From positions 1 through 45,235 of the forward strand of contig JAUVZF010000030.1 of NCBI GenBank assembly GCA_030602705.1: a stretch of DNA of 45,235 bases. Reading direction: 5' to 3'. The notes below the pieces were generated by a model, which saw only the letters and a list, made by a program, of their open reading frames with translations, was not told the DNA's origin and searched no databases. This document shows positions 34,190 to 42,269 of this stretch, one piece after another (within the stretch, counting starts at the first letter, position 1; every line of letters begins with the position of its first letter). The translations under genes and the position numbers were made by a program. Origin of the DNA: Planctomycetota bacterium (GTDB lineage: Bacteria; Planctomycetota; Phycisphaerae; FEN-1346).

Positions 34190-34798
34190 GTGCCGTTTCG
34201 GGCGGGATGGAACAAGACGAAGGCATGGTTCATCCACCTGCTGCACCTGGACGAGTCGCCCCACAGCATTGCGCTGGGGGCGGCGATTGGCGTCTTCATC
34301 GCCATGACACCGACGATCGGGTTCCAGATGCTGCTGATCTATTTCATCGCGTCGATTTTCAGGGCCAACCGGATTGCCGGCGTCCCGATGGCGTGGATCA
34401 CGAATCCGGCAACCATCTTGCCGATCTACTCGTTCAACCTGCTGGTTGGCATAAAGGTTGTCGGCGGGTCGGAGGCAATGCGTGAGGAGTTCGAGCAGGC
34501 GCTCCAGGGCATCATGAACAAGGACCTGCCCTGGTGGGACCTGGTCAAGCAGTGGTGGGACGTCGCCATGCACGTCACGCTGCCCCTCTGGACGGGTTCG
34601 ATCATGGTCGGCCTGGTTTCCGGGGCGGTGGCCTACGCCGTCATGTATTATCTGATCACCGTGTACCGCCGCCACCACCGGCGCCACCTGGAACTGGCGG
34701 CGGCAGCGCAGCGCGCAGCCGACGACGCCGTCGCTGCTCGCCGCGAAGACATCGGAGCCACGGGCGACGCTGACGGTGCGGGGAACCGCGGACCATGA
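34190..34798 (+). CDS. DUF2062 family membrane protein
   Basis: A 202-residue inner-membrane protein with the DUF2062 pattern (SPHSIALGAAIGVFIAMTPT, GFQMLLIYFIA, RANRIAGVPMAWITNPAT). Three to four helices are visible, then a basic, His/Arg-rich and Ala-rich cytoplasmic tail. GTG at 34190 has AAAGGAG at good spacing. Members often accompany glycolipid and cell-envelope genes, as here. Function unknown. Confidence 0.88.
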   Translation: MPFRAGWNKTKAWFIHLLHLDESPHSIALGAAIGVFIAMTPTIGFQMLLIYFIASIFRANRIAGVPMAWITNPATILPIYSFNLLVGIKVVGGSEAMREEFEQALQGIMNKDLPWWDLVKQWWDVAMHVTLPLWTGSIMVGLVSGAVAYAVMYYLITVYRRHHRRHLELAAAAQRAADDAVAARREDIGATGDADGAGNRGP

Positions 34799-36189
34799 GC
34801 ACGCACTTCGCCATCATCGGCAACGGCGCCGCCGGATACCGGGCCGCCAAGGCTATCCGCCGCGCCGACAGCGACGCTCAGGTCAGCATCTTCACGGAGG
34901 AACGTTACCCGTTCTACCTGCGCCGCCAACTCGGCGAGTTCCTCTCCGGAAACCTGGCCCTCTCGGAGGTCATCTTCCAGAGCCGCAACGCCTACCGCCG
35001 CGAGAGGGTCGATCTGTTCCTGATGACCGAAATCGCCTCCCTCGAGCCGGGCGACCACGCCGTCCTGTTCGCCTCGGGCCAGCGAGTGCGGTACGACCGA
35101 CTCCTCATCGCCACCGGCACACGGGCCGTCCCGCTCGGCATTCCCGGCCTCGACCTGGACGGCGTGACGACCTTCGACACGCTGACGCAGGCCCAGGCGG
35201 TCCAGAACACGGTCAAAGACGTGCGTCAGGCGGCCGTTCTGGGCGAAGGCATCATCGGCCTGACGCTGGCCGAGAGCCTTACCGGCCGCGGCATCCAGGT
35301 GACGCAACTGGTGAGCGGCGAGCGGTTCTGGCCCGAGATGCTCGACGAGCAGGCCAGCATCCGCGTCGAGGGCATCCTCGAACAGGCAGGCGTGACGCTT
35401 CGCCGAAACACCCAGGCCCGCGCGGTGATCGGGGCAGGCGGCAGGGCCATCGGCATCGAGACGACCACCGGCGAGACGTTTCCGGCGGAACTGGTGGCCT
35501 GCGGATGCCGCCGCCGGCCCGCCATCGACTTCGCCAAAGGCTCAGGCATCGAGGTCGGCCGCGGCATCCACGTGGATGAGGCCCTGCGGACCAGCCACCA
35601 GGACGTGTTTGCTGCGGGCGACGCGGCCGAACCGACCGCCTTCGACGAGTTCGGCCAACAGGGCGCCGCCTTCTGCTGGCAGCGGGCCTGGGCTCAGGGC
35701 GCCCTGGCTGCGGCCAGCATGCTCGGCACCCGCGCCGAGCACGTCTTTGAGGCGGTCCGCCTCCGCACCATCGTCTTCGGCCAGGACCTGGCCGTCATCG
35801 GGCGCGGCCACCTGGCGCCGGCAGGCGACATCCAGGTCCTCGAACTCCACGACGAGCCGAACGTCTATCGCCGTCTCGTCTTCCAGGACGACGTGCTCGT
35901 CGGCGCGATCGTGTTCGGCACCGGCGAAACCGTGCACGAACTCAACCGCCTGGTGGCCGAGAAGACGCCACGCAGCGAAGTCGAAAGCACACTGGCACTG
36001 ACCACCGCAGACTCCAAGACGGACCTGCTGCCGAGGACGTTCGCGCGGCACTGCCCGATCTGCGCCGCCGAACTGGTGGTGCATCACGGTACGCGACCCG
36101 ACGCGGTCCTGCGGTGCGGCGTCTGCAACACCGACCTGGTGGTCCGCTGGGACGGCGAGCGCGGCTGGCTCGAGGTCCGGCGCGCGTGA
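34795..36189 (+). CDS. FAD-dependent pyridine nucleotide oxidoreductase with C-terminal Zn ribbon
   Basis: A 464-residue flavoprotein related to rubredoxin/nitrite reductase flavin domains. The FAD motif IIGNGAAGYRAA is at 7-18 and the NAD(P)H motif AVLGEGIIGLTLAE near 148-161. GTRAVPLGIPG and VFAAGDAAE complete the fold. The last 45 residues carry a zinc-ribbon pair (CPIC, CGVC), possibly a rubredoxin-like electron or metal site. The NAD-domain glycine motif has GEG in place of GGG/GAG. The ATG overlaps the DUF2062 stop. Partner unknown. Confidence 0.87.
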   Translation: MSTHFAIIGNGAAGYRAAKAIRRADSDAQVSIFTEERYPFYLRRQLGEFLSGNLALSEVIFQSRNAYRRERVDLFLMTEIASLEPGDHAVLFASGQRVRYDRLLIATGTRAVPLGIPGLDLDGVTTFDTLTQAQAVQNTVKDVRQAAVLGEGIIGLTLAESLTGRGIQVTQLVSGERFWPEMLDEQASIRVEGILEQAGVTLRRNTQARAVIGAGGRAIGIETTTGETFPAELVACGCRRRPAIDFAKGSGIEVGRGIHVDEALRTSHQDVFAAGDAAEPTAFDEFGQQGAAFCWQRAWAQGALAAASMLGTRAEHVFEAVRLRTIVFGQDLAVIGRGHLAPAGDIQVLELHDEPNVYRRLVFQDDVLVGAIVFGTGETVHELNRLVAEKTPRSEVESTLALTTADSKTDLLPRTFARHCPICAAELVVHHGTRPDAVLRCGVCNTDLVVRWDGERGWLEVRRA

Positions 36190-36206
36190 GGCCGGCGCCA
36201 CCCCAC

Positions 36207-36230
36207 GCGCCGGGCAAGCCCGGCGGCTAA
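36207..36230. repeat. Single GCCGGGCAAGCCCGGC hairpin before maf
   Basis: CGCGCCGGGCAAGCCCGGCG followed by GCTAA, the same unit that is tandemly repeated ten times at 40758-41239. Confidence 0.8.
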
Positions 36231-36238
36231 ATATCACG

Positions 36239-36850
36239 ATGGCAAGCGAGCAGCCTTATCTCGTGCTGGCGTCGAATTCGCCGCGGCGGCGGGACCTCCT
36301 GCGCCGGGCCGGGTACCGGTTTGACGTCAGGCCGCCGCCCGTCGGCGAGGGAGGCGTGAAGGCGGACCGGCCGGCGGGGCCGTACGTCGAGAGCCTCGCG
36401 TACCTGAAGGCGACGGCTGCCATCGAGGCGCACGGTCTCGCGGACGGCCTGGTCCTCGGCGCCGACACGGCCGTGGAACTGGGCGGGCGGCTCCTCGGCA
36501 AGCCGGCCGATGAGGCCGACGCCCGCAGGATCCTCTCCGAACTCAGCGGCACCCGGCACCGTGTCGTGACGGGCCTGGCGCTGGTGGACCTCGGGGCCGG
36601 GCGGAGATTGCTGGCCCACGACATCACGCGCATCCGCATGGCCGTGATGACGCCCGGCCAGATCGAGGCGTACGTCGCCGGCGGCGAGGCGTTGGGCAAG
36701 GCCGGCGCCTACGCCATCCAGGAAACCGGCGACCGGTACGTCGAAGAGGTGGACGGCAGTTTCACGAACGTCGTGGGCCTGCCGATGGAACTGCTGGAGC
36801 GGATGCTGAAGGCGGCCGGCTATGACCCGAAGGTCTTTCGCGCAGGATAG
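36239..36850 (+). CDS. maf: Maf-family nucleoside triphosphate pyrophosphatase
   Basis: A 203-residue Maf protein that hydrolyses non-canonical or UTP/dTTP-type nucleotides. LVLASNSPRRRDLL at the N-terminus, SLAYLKATAA, VLGADTAVEL, LGKPADEADA and the C-terminal GKAGAYAIQ with SFTNVVGLPMELL are all present; the central Asp of GADT is the catalytic residue. It lies 8 bases after a hairpin repeat. Confidence 0.92.
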   Translation: MASEQPYLVLASNSPRRRDLLRRAGYRFDVRPPPVGEGGVKADRPAGPYVESLAYLKATAAIEAHGLADGLVLGADTAVELGGRLLGKPADEADARRILSELSGTRHRVVTGLALVDLGAGRRLLAHDITRIRMAVMTPGQIEAYVAGGEALGKAGAYAIQETGDRYVEEVDGSFTNVVGLPMELLERMLKAAGYDPKVFRAG

Positions 36851-36851
36851 G

Positions 36852-36921
36852 GCGCGGTGGGTTTCCGTACCCACCGCGCCTCACGCGATCTCAGCGCGGC
36901 GGGTGCAGAGACCCGCCGCGC
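36852..36921. repeat. Double-hairpin (BIME-like) element, copy 2
   Basis: GCGCGGTGGGT paired with ACCCACCGCGC (36852-36879) and GCGCGGCGGGT paired with ACCCGCCGCGC (36894-36921), matching 6926-6996. The second hairpin contains the GTG from which the following lipoprotein appears to start. Confidence 0.85.
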
Positions 36922-37388
36922 TCGCCGCGGCGCTGGCGATACTGGTCCTGGCCGGCTGCGACGGCGAGGCGCCCGCTCCCCCGCCAAGCCCCGACCGGCC
37001 CCAGCGTCTGCCGACGGCGACGATCCGCGTCGGAGGCGCGTCGCTGGCCGTGGAGATCGCCGATGACGATGCCGAGCGGCAAAAGGGGATGATGTTTCGC
37101 GAGCGCCTTGCCGACGACGAGGCCATGCTCTTCGTCTTCGGGCGGGAGGCGAACCTGCGGTTCTGGATGAAGAACACGCCGGTGGACCTCGACCTGGCGT
37201 ACATCGCCGCCGACGGCACGATCACGCAGGTCGAACGCATGAAGGCCCACGTTCTCGACCCCGTCTACAGCCGCGAGCCGGTCCGGTTCGCCCTGGAAGT
37301 GCCCGCCGGGTGGTTCGAGCGCCACGGCATCGGTGTCGGCACAAACGTCGCCATCCCGCCAGCCGTGGCCAGACCCGCGCAACCCTAA
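36903..37388 (+). CDS. DUF192 (UPF0127) lipoprotein
   Basis: A 161-residue exported lipoprotein with a DUF192 domain (about 35-155: AERQKGMMFRERL, MLFVFG, RFWMKNTPVDLDLAYI, ALEVPAGWFERHGI). Starting at GTG 36903 gives VQRPAALAAALAILVLAGC, a short signal peptide with lipobox LAGC. That start and the first codons are part of a hairpin repeat; no good ribosome-binding site is visible. ATG 36822, overlapping maf, is the alternative and would add 27 residues also encoded by the repeat. So the native N-terminus may have been rebuilt by the element. Function of DUF192 is unknown. Confidence 0.8.
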   Translation: MQRPAALAAALAILVLAGCDGEAPAPPPSPDRPQRLPTATIRVGGASLAVEIADDDAERQKGMMFRERLADDEAMLFVFGREANLRFWMKNTPVDLDLAYIAADGTITQVERMKAHVLDPVYSREPVRFALEVPAGWFERHGIGVGTNVAIPPAVARPAQP

Positions 37389-37404
37389 GCAGGGTAAGAA
37401 AAGG

Positions 37405-37492
37405 AAAAAAGGTTCCAGGAACCTTTTTCGTCAAAACGGCTTTTTGCCGCCAAGAACGCGGAAAAGAGAAAAAGGTTCCTGGAACCTTTTTT
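37405..37492. repeat. Paired AAAAGGTTCC palindromes
   Basis: Two palindromes, central A (37405-37428) and central T (37469-37492), same as the pair at 31191-31261 but with longer A/T flanks. They stand in the gap after the DUF192 gene and could end transcription from either side. Confidence 0.8.
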
Positions 37493-37532
37493 CTGTCGGT
37501 CGCGGCTTACCGCGCCACTGGTGAACAGGCGC

Positions 37533-37560
37533 TTGCGGCCGAGGCACAACGCCCTACAAT
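37533..37560 (+). promoter_or_regulatory. Candidate promoter for the gene at 37600
   Basis: TTGCGG (37533-37538), 16-base spacer, TACAAT (37555-37560), 40 bases before the ATG. Confidence 0.4.
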
Positions 37561-37599
37561 AGCCACAAACACGTGGAACGCACTCACGGAGGAACCGTT

Positions 37600-38004
37600 A
37601 TGGCAGAGAGCGAAACGAACACGGGCGGGCAAGAGCGTCCGCCAAAGCAGCCCTACGGTCCCGGTCTGCTGATGGTCTTCGGCCTGGCCCTGCTAGGTCT
37701 GGCCTTATGGTGCACCTACGACTTGTTCATCGCGCAGAAAGGGGAGGGGGACGCCACGTTTCAGGCTTTCAACTATGGCGGCATGATTGCCGGCGCGGTG
37801 GCGGGCGCCTACTGCCTCATCCTTGCCGCCATCCGGTCGAAGAAGGGCATGCCCGATGCGGCCGCTCCTGCCCCCCCTACGGGCCGTATGGCGGAACGGG
37901 TCCGTATGGACGAGCCGCCGTCCGACTCGGGCGCCGCCGAAGCCAGGCCCCCGGACACTCCCCCCGACGACGCAGCGCCCGAGTCGATGGAACCGGACGA
38001 CTGA
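37600..38004 (+). CDS. Small membrane protein with acidic tail
   Basis: A 134-residue protein with two hydrophobic helices (about 22-43 and 58-78) and a Pro/Asp/Glu-rich C-terminal tail (about 85-134). ATG at 37600 follows GGAGGAAC. Residues about 93-106 (TGRMAERVRMDE) arise from an in-frame palindromic element. No family recognised. Confidence 0.7.
   Translation: MAESETNTGGQERPPKQPYGPGLLMVFGLALLGLALWCTYDLFIAQKGEGDATFQAFNYGGMIAGAVAGAYCLILAAIRSKKGMPDAAAPAPPTGRMAERVRMDEPPSDSGAAEARPPDTPPDDAAPESMEPDD
37876..37909 (+). repeat. In-frame palindrome pair inside the small membrane protein gene
   Basis: CCTACGGGCCGTATGG followed by AACGGGTCCGTATGG, members of the TACGGGCCCGTA family, located in the unstructured tail and kept in frame. 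Confidence 0.6.
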
Positions 38005-38034
38005 GCGGTCTGAGGAAAGTTCTTTGACGTGTGA

Positions 38035-38056
38035 GCGCGGCCCGTACGGGCCGCGC
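38035..38056. repeat. Perfect 22-base palindrome with CCCGTACGGG core
   Basis: GCGCGG-CCCGTACGGG-CCGCGC, between the genes at 37600 and 38207. A TATAAT at 38132-38137 could be the -10 of the next gene, but no matching -35 is visible. Confidence 0.8.
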
Positions 38057-38206
38057 AAAGCGAAGTGCGAACCCGGGGCCCTCGCGCGGGGGGCACGGAG
38101 ATCCACCGCGCAATACTCCGAGTGATGCTCGTATAATGCATTAGTCGGCGCGTGAGGCGTCGAACCTGTCTGAAGTCTGGACCCGTTCCGGGTTGGAGGG
38201 CGGCCG

Positions 38207-39463
38207 ATGAGCAGCGGTGCGAAGATCGCCATCATCATCGCCGCCGCGGTGGTCGCCATCGTCGTGATCGTGGGCGGCCTGATGGTCGCGGGCGTGGGCC
38301 TCGTCTGGTTCCGCGCCACGGCACACGAGGAAATCGCCCAGCGCGACGCCGTGATGGCCCTCCAGAACGAACTCGAAAAGGCGCTCGTCAAAGAGGCCGA
38401 AGCCAGGGCCAGGGCCGATGCGGAAGCCGCGAAGGCCGACGCCAGACCCCTGGCCGAGCGCCGCCAGGAATCCATCGCGCGCGGCGTGGCGTATCTGGTG
38501 AAGGAGCAGGCGCAGGACGGCTCCTGGGGAGAGGGAAACGTCGGCATCACCGCCCTGTGCGCCGACGCGCTGCTGTGGTGCGGCAAGACCGCCAAGGACG
38601 AGCCCGTCCGCCGGGCGATCCGGCACCTCTTGAAGTACCAGCAGCAAGACGGCGGCATCTACGACGTGGGCCTCAAGACCTACACCACCAGCATCGCGCT
38701 GATGGTCCTGGTGAAGGCCGACGCCAACGCCTACGCCGACGCAATCGAAAAGGCCAAGGCCTACCTCATCAAGCACCAGTGGGACGAGGCCGAAAGCATC
38801 GACAAGGGCAACCCCTGGTACGGCGGGCACGGGTACGGCAAGCACGAGCGGCCGGACCTCTCGAACACGCAATATTTCGTGGAGGCAATGCACGAGGCGG
38901 GCGTGCCGAAAGACCATCCGCTGTGGAAGAAGGTCGTGGTCTTCGTCAGCCGCACGCAGGACCGCACCGAGTCGAACGACCAGGTGTTCGTCGGGACCGA
39001 GAGCGGCGGGATGATCTATTCGCCGAACGCCGGCGGGGAATCCAAGGCCGGCACCGTGGACCTTCCGGGCGGGCGAAAGGGCCTCAAGGCCTACGGCTCG
39101 ATGACCTACGCGGGCTTTAAGAGTTTCATGTACGCGGGCCTTGCGCGCGACGACCCGCGCGTTCAGGCCGCCATCGATTGGATACGCCGGCACTGGACGT
39201 TCGAGGAGAACCCGGACCTCGGCCAGCAGGGCCTGTTCTACTACTACGAGACCGCCGCCAAGGCCCTGAAGGCCTGGGGCGAGGACACAATCGTCGATGC
39301 CCGACGCCGCAAGCACGACTGGCGGGCGGAACTCTCGGAGGCCATCCTGCACCGCCAAAAGAGCGGAGGCTTCTGGGTCAATGAGGCCGACCGCTGGTTC
39401 GAAGGGTTCCCGCCGGTGCCGACCAGTTACGCCCTGATCGCCCTGGCCCACTGCCGGACGTGA
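38207..39463 (+). CDS. Membrane-anchored squalene-cyclase/prenyltransferase-repeat protein
   Basis: A 418-residue protein: one transmembrane helix (about 6-30), a charged coiled-coil (about 40-85), then an alpha/alpha-toroid of terpenoid-cyclase type. The repeat cores include QAQDGSWGEG, KYQQQDGGIYD, NPWYGGHGYG and QGLFYYYETAAKAL. The catalytic DxDD motif of squalene-hopene cyclases is not seen, so it is likely a structural or binding relative; such proteins are widespread in planctomycetes. Start chosen at ATG 38207, 8 bases after GGAGGGC. Confidence 0.85.
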   Translation: MSSGAKIAIIIAAAVVAIVVIVGGLMVAGVGLVWFRATAHEEIAQRDAVMALQNELEKALVKEAEARARADAEAAKADARPLAERRQESIARGVAYLVKEQAQDGSWGEGNVGITALCADALLWCGKTAKDEPVRRAIRHLLKYQQQDGGIYDVGLKTYTTSIALMVLVKADANAYADAIEKAKAYLIKHQWDEAESIDKGNPWYGGHGYGKHERPDLSNTQYFVEAMHEAGVPKDHPLWKKVVVFVSRTQDRTESNDQVFVGTESGGMIYSPNAGGESKAGTVDLPGGRKGLKAYGSMTYAGFKSFMYAGLARDDPRVQAAIDWIRRHWTFEENPDLGQQGLFYYYETAAKALKAWGEDTIVDARRRKHDWRAELSEAILHRQKSGGFWVNEADRWFEGFPPVPTSYALIALAHCRT

Positions 39464-39618
39464 ACGAGCCCGGCGCGCTGGCGCCGGGAGCGTTCGAGCC
39501 GGGAGCGTTCGAGCCGGGAGCGGGAGCTCCCGGTCACGTTCACTGGCGGCAAGACGTGCCACCGCGGATGAGAACGCTCGGGCGCTGCGAGACACACGCA
39601 ACACGTACGGAGAGCACC

Positions 39619-40779
39619 ATGCATCGACTCATCTGCAAGGCCATTGCCCTCGCACTGCTCGTTGTTCCCGCGGCGGCCGCGAAGCCCGCCGCCAAGGACG
39701 TGATCATCAAGACCCTGCCGGGCATCGTGGTCGATACGAAGGCGCGCGAGGTCCGCCTCCAAGGGACGGTGTGCCTTCAGGAGGGCGCCCTGGAACTGTT
39801 CGTGTGCGGCGAGGGCACCCGCGAACACGAGAGCGTCATCGTGGTCAAGGCGACGCCGTCGCACGTGACGTTCGCGCTGGCGCTGCTGGGCCTTCGTCCC
39901 GGCAAGCCGGGGTTCGTGACCGAGGGCGGGGCGTTCAGCCCGCCCGCCGGCGAGGTTCTCACGATCACCACCCGCTTCACGCCCAAAGGCGGCAAGCAGA
40001 AAGAGGTCCCCGCGTGGAAACTGCTGCGCCTGTCGGGAATGGAAGAAGGGCTCGACCGGCCGTTCGACTGGGTCTACATCGGCCGCCCCGAAGCCGACGC
40101 CATGAAGGCCGCCGACCGCGAGGGCACGGTCGTGTGCATCGCCAACTTCCTCGAGGCCGTCATCGACGTGCCGTTCGAGTCCACCAGCGTCAACGCACGT
40201 CTAGCCTACGAGGCGAATCCCCGCGTGGTCCCGAAGCCCGGCACGCCCGTCGAACTGATCATCCGCCCCACCGGCCGCCGCATCGAACCCAAGAAGGTCC
40301 AGGCGGAGGTCGTCCTGAAGAAGGGGGCGCCGCCCGAACTCGACGGCCGGCCGATGAGCCTCGAAGCGCTCAAGAGCGCCGTCAACGCCATGCCGGCCGT
40401 CATCCGCACGACCGTCCTGCGTGCCGACCCCGACGAGCGGTTCGGCCGCGTCATGCAGGTCAACAACCTCCTTCGCGACGCCATGATGCGGGTCCGCCTG
40501 GTGGTCTTGAAGCCCCCATCCGCCGCGCCCGGCCAGATGGGGCCGCCGCTGGAGATCATCGTCACGGCCGACGAGAAGGTCCGCCTGGGCGAGACCTTGC
40601 TCGCGCCCAAGGAGTTCTGCGCCAAAGTCAAGGACCTGCTGAAGGGCGCCGAGCGAGTTCGCCTGAAGGCCGACGCGAAGGCGTCGATGAAAACCGTCGC
40701 CGAGGTCATGGCCGCCGTCCGCGACTCCGGCGCCGCCGTCTCGCTGACCACGAACACGCCGGGCAAGCCCGGCGGCTAA
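39619..40779 (+). CDS. Secreted YdjY-domain protein
   Basis: A 386-residue exported protein. A signal peptide (about 1-21) precedes a YdjY-type domain (about 30-190: PGIVVDTKAREVRLQGTVCL, LELFVCG, EHESVIVV, HVTFALALLGLRPG). The C-terminal half (about 220-375) recalls ExbD/TolR-type periplasmic domains, weakly. The last residues PGKPGG and the stop codon come from the first unit of the 50-bp tandem repeat, so the original end may have been replaced. The upstream gap (39464-39618) holds a short GAGCCGGGAGCGTTC tandem. Function unknown. Confidence 0.8.
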   Translation: MHRLICKAIALALLVVPAAAAKPAAKDVIIKTLPGIVVDTKAREVRLQGTVCLQEGALELFVCGEGTREHESVIVVKATPSHVTFALALLGLRPGKPGFVTEGGAFSPPAGEVLTITTRFTPKGGKQKEVPAWKLLRLSGMEEGLDRPFDWVYIGRPEADAMKAADREGTVVCIANFLEAVIDVPFESTSVNARLAYEANPRVVPKPGTPVELIIRPTGRRIEPKKVQAEVVLKKGAPPELDGRPMSLEALKSAVNAMPAVIRTTVLRADPDERFGRVMQVNNLLRDAMMRVRLVVLKPPSAAPGQMGPPLEIIVTADEKVRLGETLLAPKEFCAKVKDLLKGAERVRLKADAKASMKTVAEVMAAVRDSGAAVSLTTNTPGKPGG

Positions 40780-41239
40780 CACGGCCTCGCGCACATTCAA
40801 CGCTCACGCCGGGCAAGCCCGGCGGCTAACACGGCCTCACGCACGTTCAACGCTCACGCCGGGCAAGCCCGGCGGCTAACACGACCTCACGCACGTTCAA
40901 CGCTCACGCCGGGCAAGCCCGGCGGCTAACACGGCCTCACGCACGTTCAACGCTCACGCCGGGCAAGCCCGGCGGCTAACACGACCTCGCGCACGTTCAA
41001 CGAACACGCCGGGCAAGCCCGGCGGCTAACACGACCTCGCGCACGTTCAACGAACGCGCCGGGCAAGCCCGGCGGCTAACACGGCCTCACGCACGTTCAA
41101 GGCATACCACGAACGCGCCGGGCAAGCCCGGCGGCTAACACGACCTCACGCACGTTCAACGCTCGCGCCGGGCAAGCCCGGCGGCTAACACGGCCTCACG
41201 CACGTTCAACGCTCACGCCGGGCAAGCCCGGCGGGTAAC
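40758..41239. repeat. Tandem array of a 50-bp hairpin-containing unit (ten copies)
   Basis: The hairpin GCCGGGC-AA-GCCCGGC followed by GGCTAAC starts at 40758, 40808, 40858, 40908, 40958, 41008, 41058, 41117, 41167 and 41217. Spacing is exactly 50 except one step of 59 where GGCATACCAC-like bases are inserted. The other part of the unit (ACGGCCTCACGCACGTTCAA) varies at few positions. The array is not CRISPR: the whole unit repeats with no unique spacers. The region up to 41267 has no gene. Confidence 0.95.
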
Positions 41240-41267
41240 GCGGCCTCACGCACGTTGTTCGCCGAGG

Positions 41268-42269
41268 TTACTCGGCGCTGCGTGCAATCCACGTCCGGAA
41301 GTCCTCGCCGATGTCACCGCGATCCTTGTATCGCTGCATGGCGGTGCGGCAATGGCAGGATCGGTCGGGGCTGATGCGCGCGAGCGCCGCCGCGAGGATC
41401 TCGGGCAGCCGTTCGGCCGCCCGGTCGCCTTCGGCCAACTCTTCCTCGGTGGCCAGTCCCTCGAACAGCACGTCCGGCCGATACGGGCGCGGCTTGACGC
41501 CCTCGGCCGGATTGACGACCCAGGCGAGCGGCGCGTAACACATCTGAAGTTCGCGCGCCAGGGCAAACTCCGGCGCGACCGTCATCCCGACCACCGTGCC
41601 GCCCTGGGACGCAAAGAGACGAATCTCGGCGGGCGTCTCGAGCCGCGGGCCGTCGGTGCAGACGTAGACGCCTCTTGCGACGTGGGGCGCGCCGGCCGCC
41701 TCAAGCGCCCCTGCCAGGGCCTGCCGAAGCGCCGGGCAAAACGGGTCACCGTGCCGCAGGATGCCCAGGCCGGTTCCCTCGAAGAACGTTTTCGCGCGGC
41801 CGGTGGTCTTGTCGAGAATGTCGTGGGGCACGACGAACGTCCCGACCGCCAAGTCCGGATCAATCCCGCCGCAGGCCGAGGTCGCGAGGACCAGGTCGGC
41901 GCCCAGGTCCTTGAGCGCCCAGAGGTTGGCCCGGTAGTTGACGCTCCAGGCCCCGGTCTGGTAGCCCTTCTCGCCGTGGCGGGTCAGCAAGAGGACCTCC
42001 CGCCCGCCCATACGGGCCCGGTACGGGTCCGTATGGACCGAACGGCCGGGAAGGACCGCCTGAAACACCGGCCGCGACGGGCCGAAGGGGGTGTCGCGCT
42101 CCTGGCCGCCCGAAAGTCGGACGCCTGCCTCGTCTCGCAGAACGTGCCAGAGACCGCTGCCGAGAATGACGGCCGCCCTTACGGGGCCATACGGATCCGT
42201 ACTGCCCGCGGCCCGAGCCGCTTTACGGCCAGGGGACCGTATGGCAGACGCCGGGGACGGGACCGTCAC
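41268..42269 (-). CDS. MTAP/purine nucleoside phosphorylase family protein in the menaquinone operon
   Basis: A 333-residue nucleoside phosphorylase-fold enzyme. Phosphate site VILGSGL (35-40), RHG (97-99), NYRANLWALK (111-120), and the ribose/purine region CTDGPRLETPAEIRLFA with GMT (228-230). The motif usually seen before NYRAN in MTAP (HxxPPH) is replaced by YQTGAWSV. Its place in the mqn operon makes cleavage of aminofutalosine or the linked adenosine by-product a fair guess. Two in-frame palindromes encode 24-31 (TDPYGPVR) and about 79-88 (HTDPYRARMG), both before or between core strands. The GTG overlaps the stop of the HD-like gene. Confidence 0.8.
   Translation of the reverse strand: MTVPSPASAIRSPGRKAARAAGSTDPYGPVRAAVILGSGLWHVLRDEAGVRLSGGQERDTPFGPSRPVFQAVLPGRSVHTDPYRARMGGREVLLLTRHGEKGYQTGAWSVNYRANLWALKDLGADLVLATSACGGIDPDLAVGTFVVPHDILDKTTGRAKTFFEGTGLGILRHGDPFCPALRQALAGALEAAGAPHVARGVYVCTDGPRLETPAEIRLFASQGGTVVGMTVAPEFALARELQMCYAPLAWVVNPAEGVKPRPYRPDVLFEGLATEEELAEGDRAAERLPEILAAALARISPDRSCHCRTAMQRYKDRGDIGEDFRTWIARSAE
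42008..42036 (-). repeat. In-frame palindrome inside the phosphorylase gene (internal)
   Basis: CCATACGGGCCC and GGGTCCGTATGG arms around GGTAC, read on the minus strand as TDPYRARMG. Confidence 0.7.
42187..42204 (-). repeat. In-frame palindrome inside the phosphorylase gene (N-terminal)
   Basis: CCATACGGATCCGTACTG, read as STDPYG near residue 24. A related CCGTATGG stretch lies at about 42228-42235. Confidence 0.6.

Noticed and set aside
40758-41239. Possible CRISPR array
   Set aside because: The full 50-bp unit repeats with no variable spacers and no cas genes are nearby; it is a simple tandem array.
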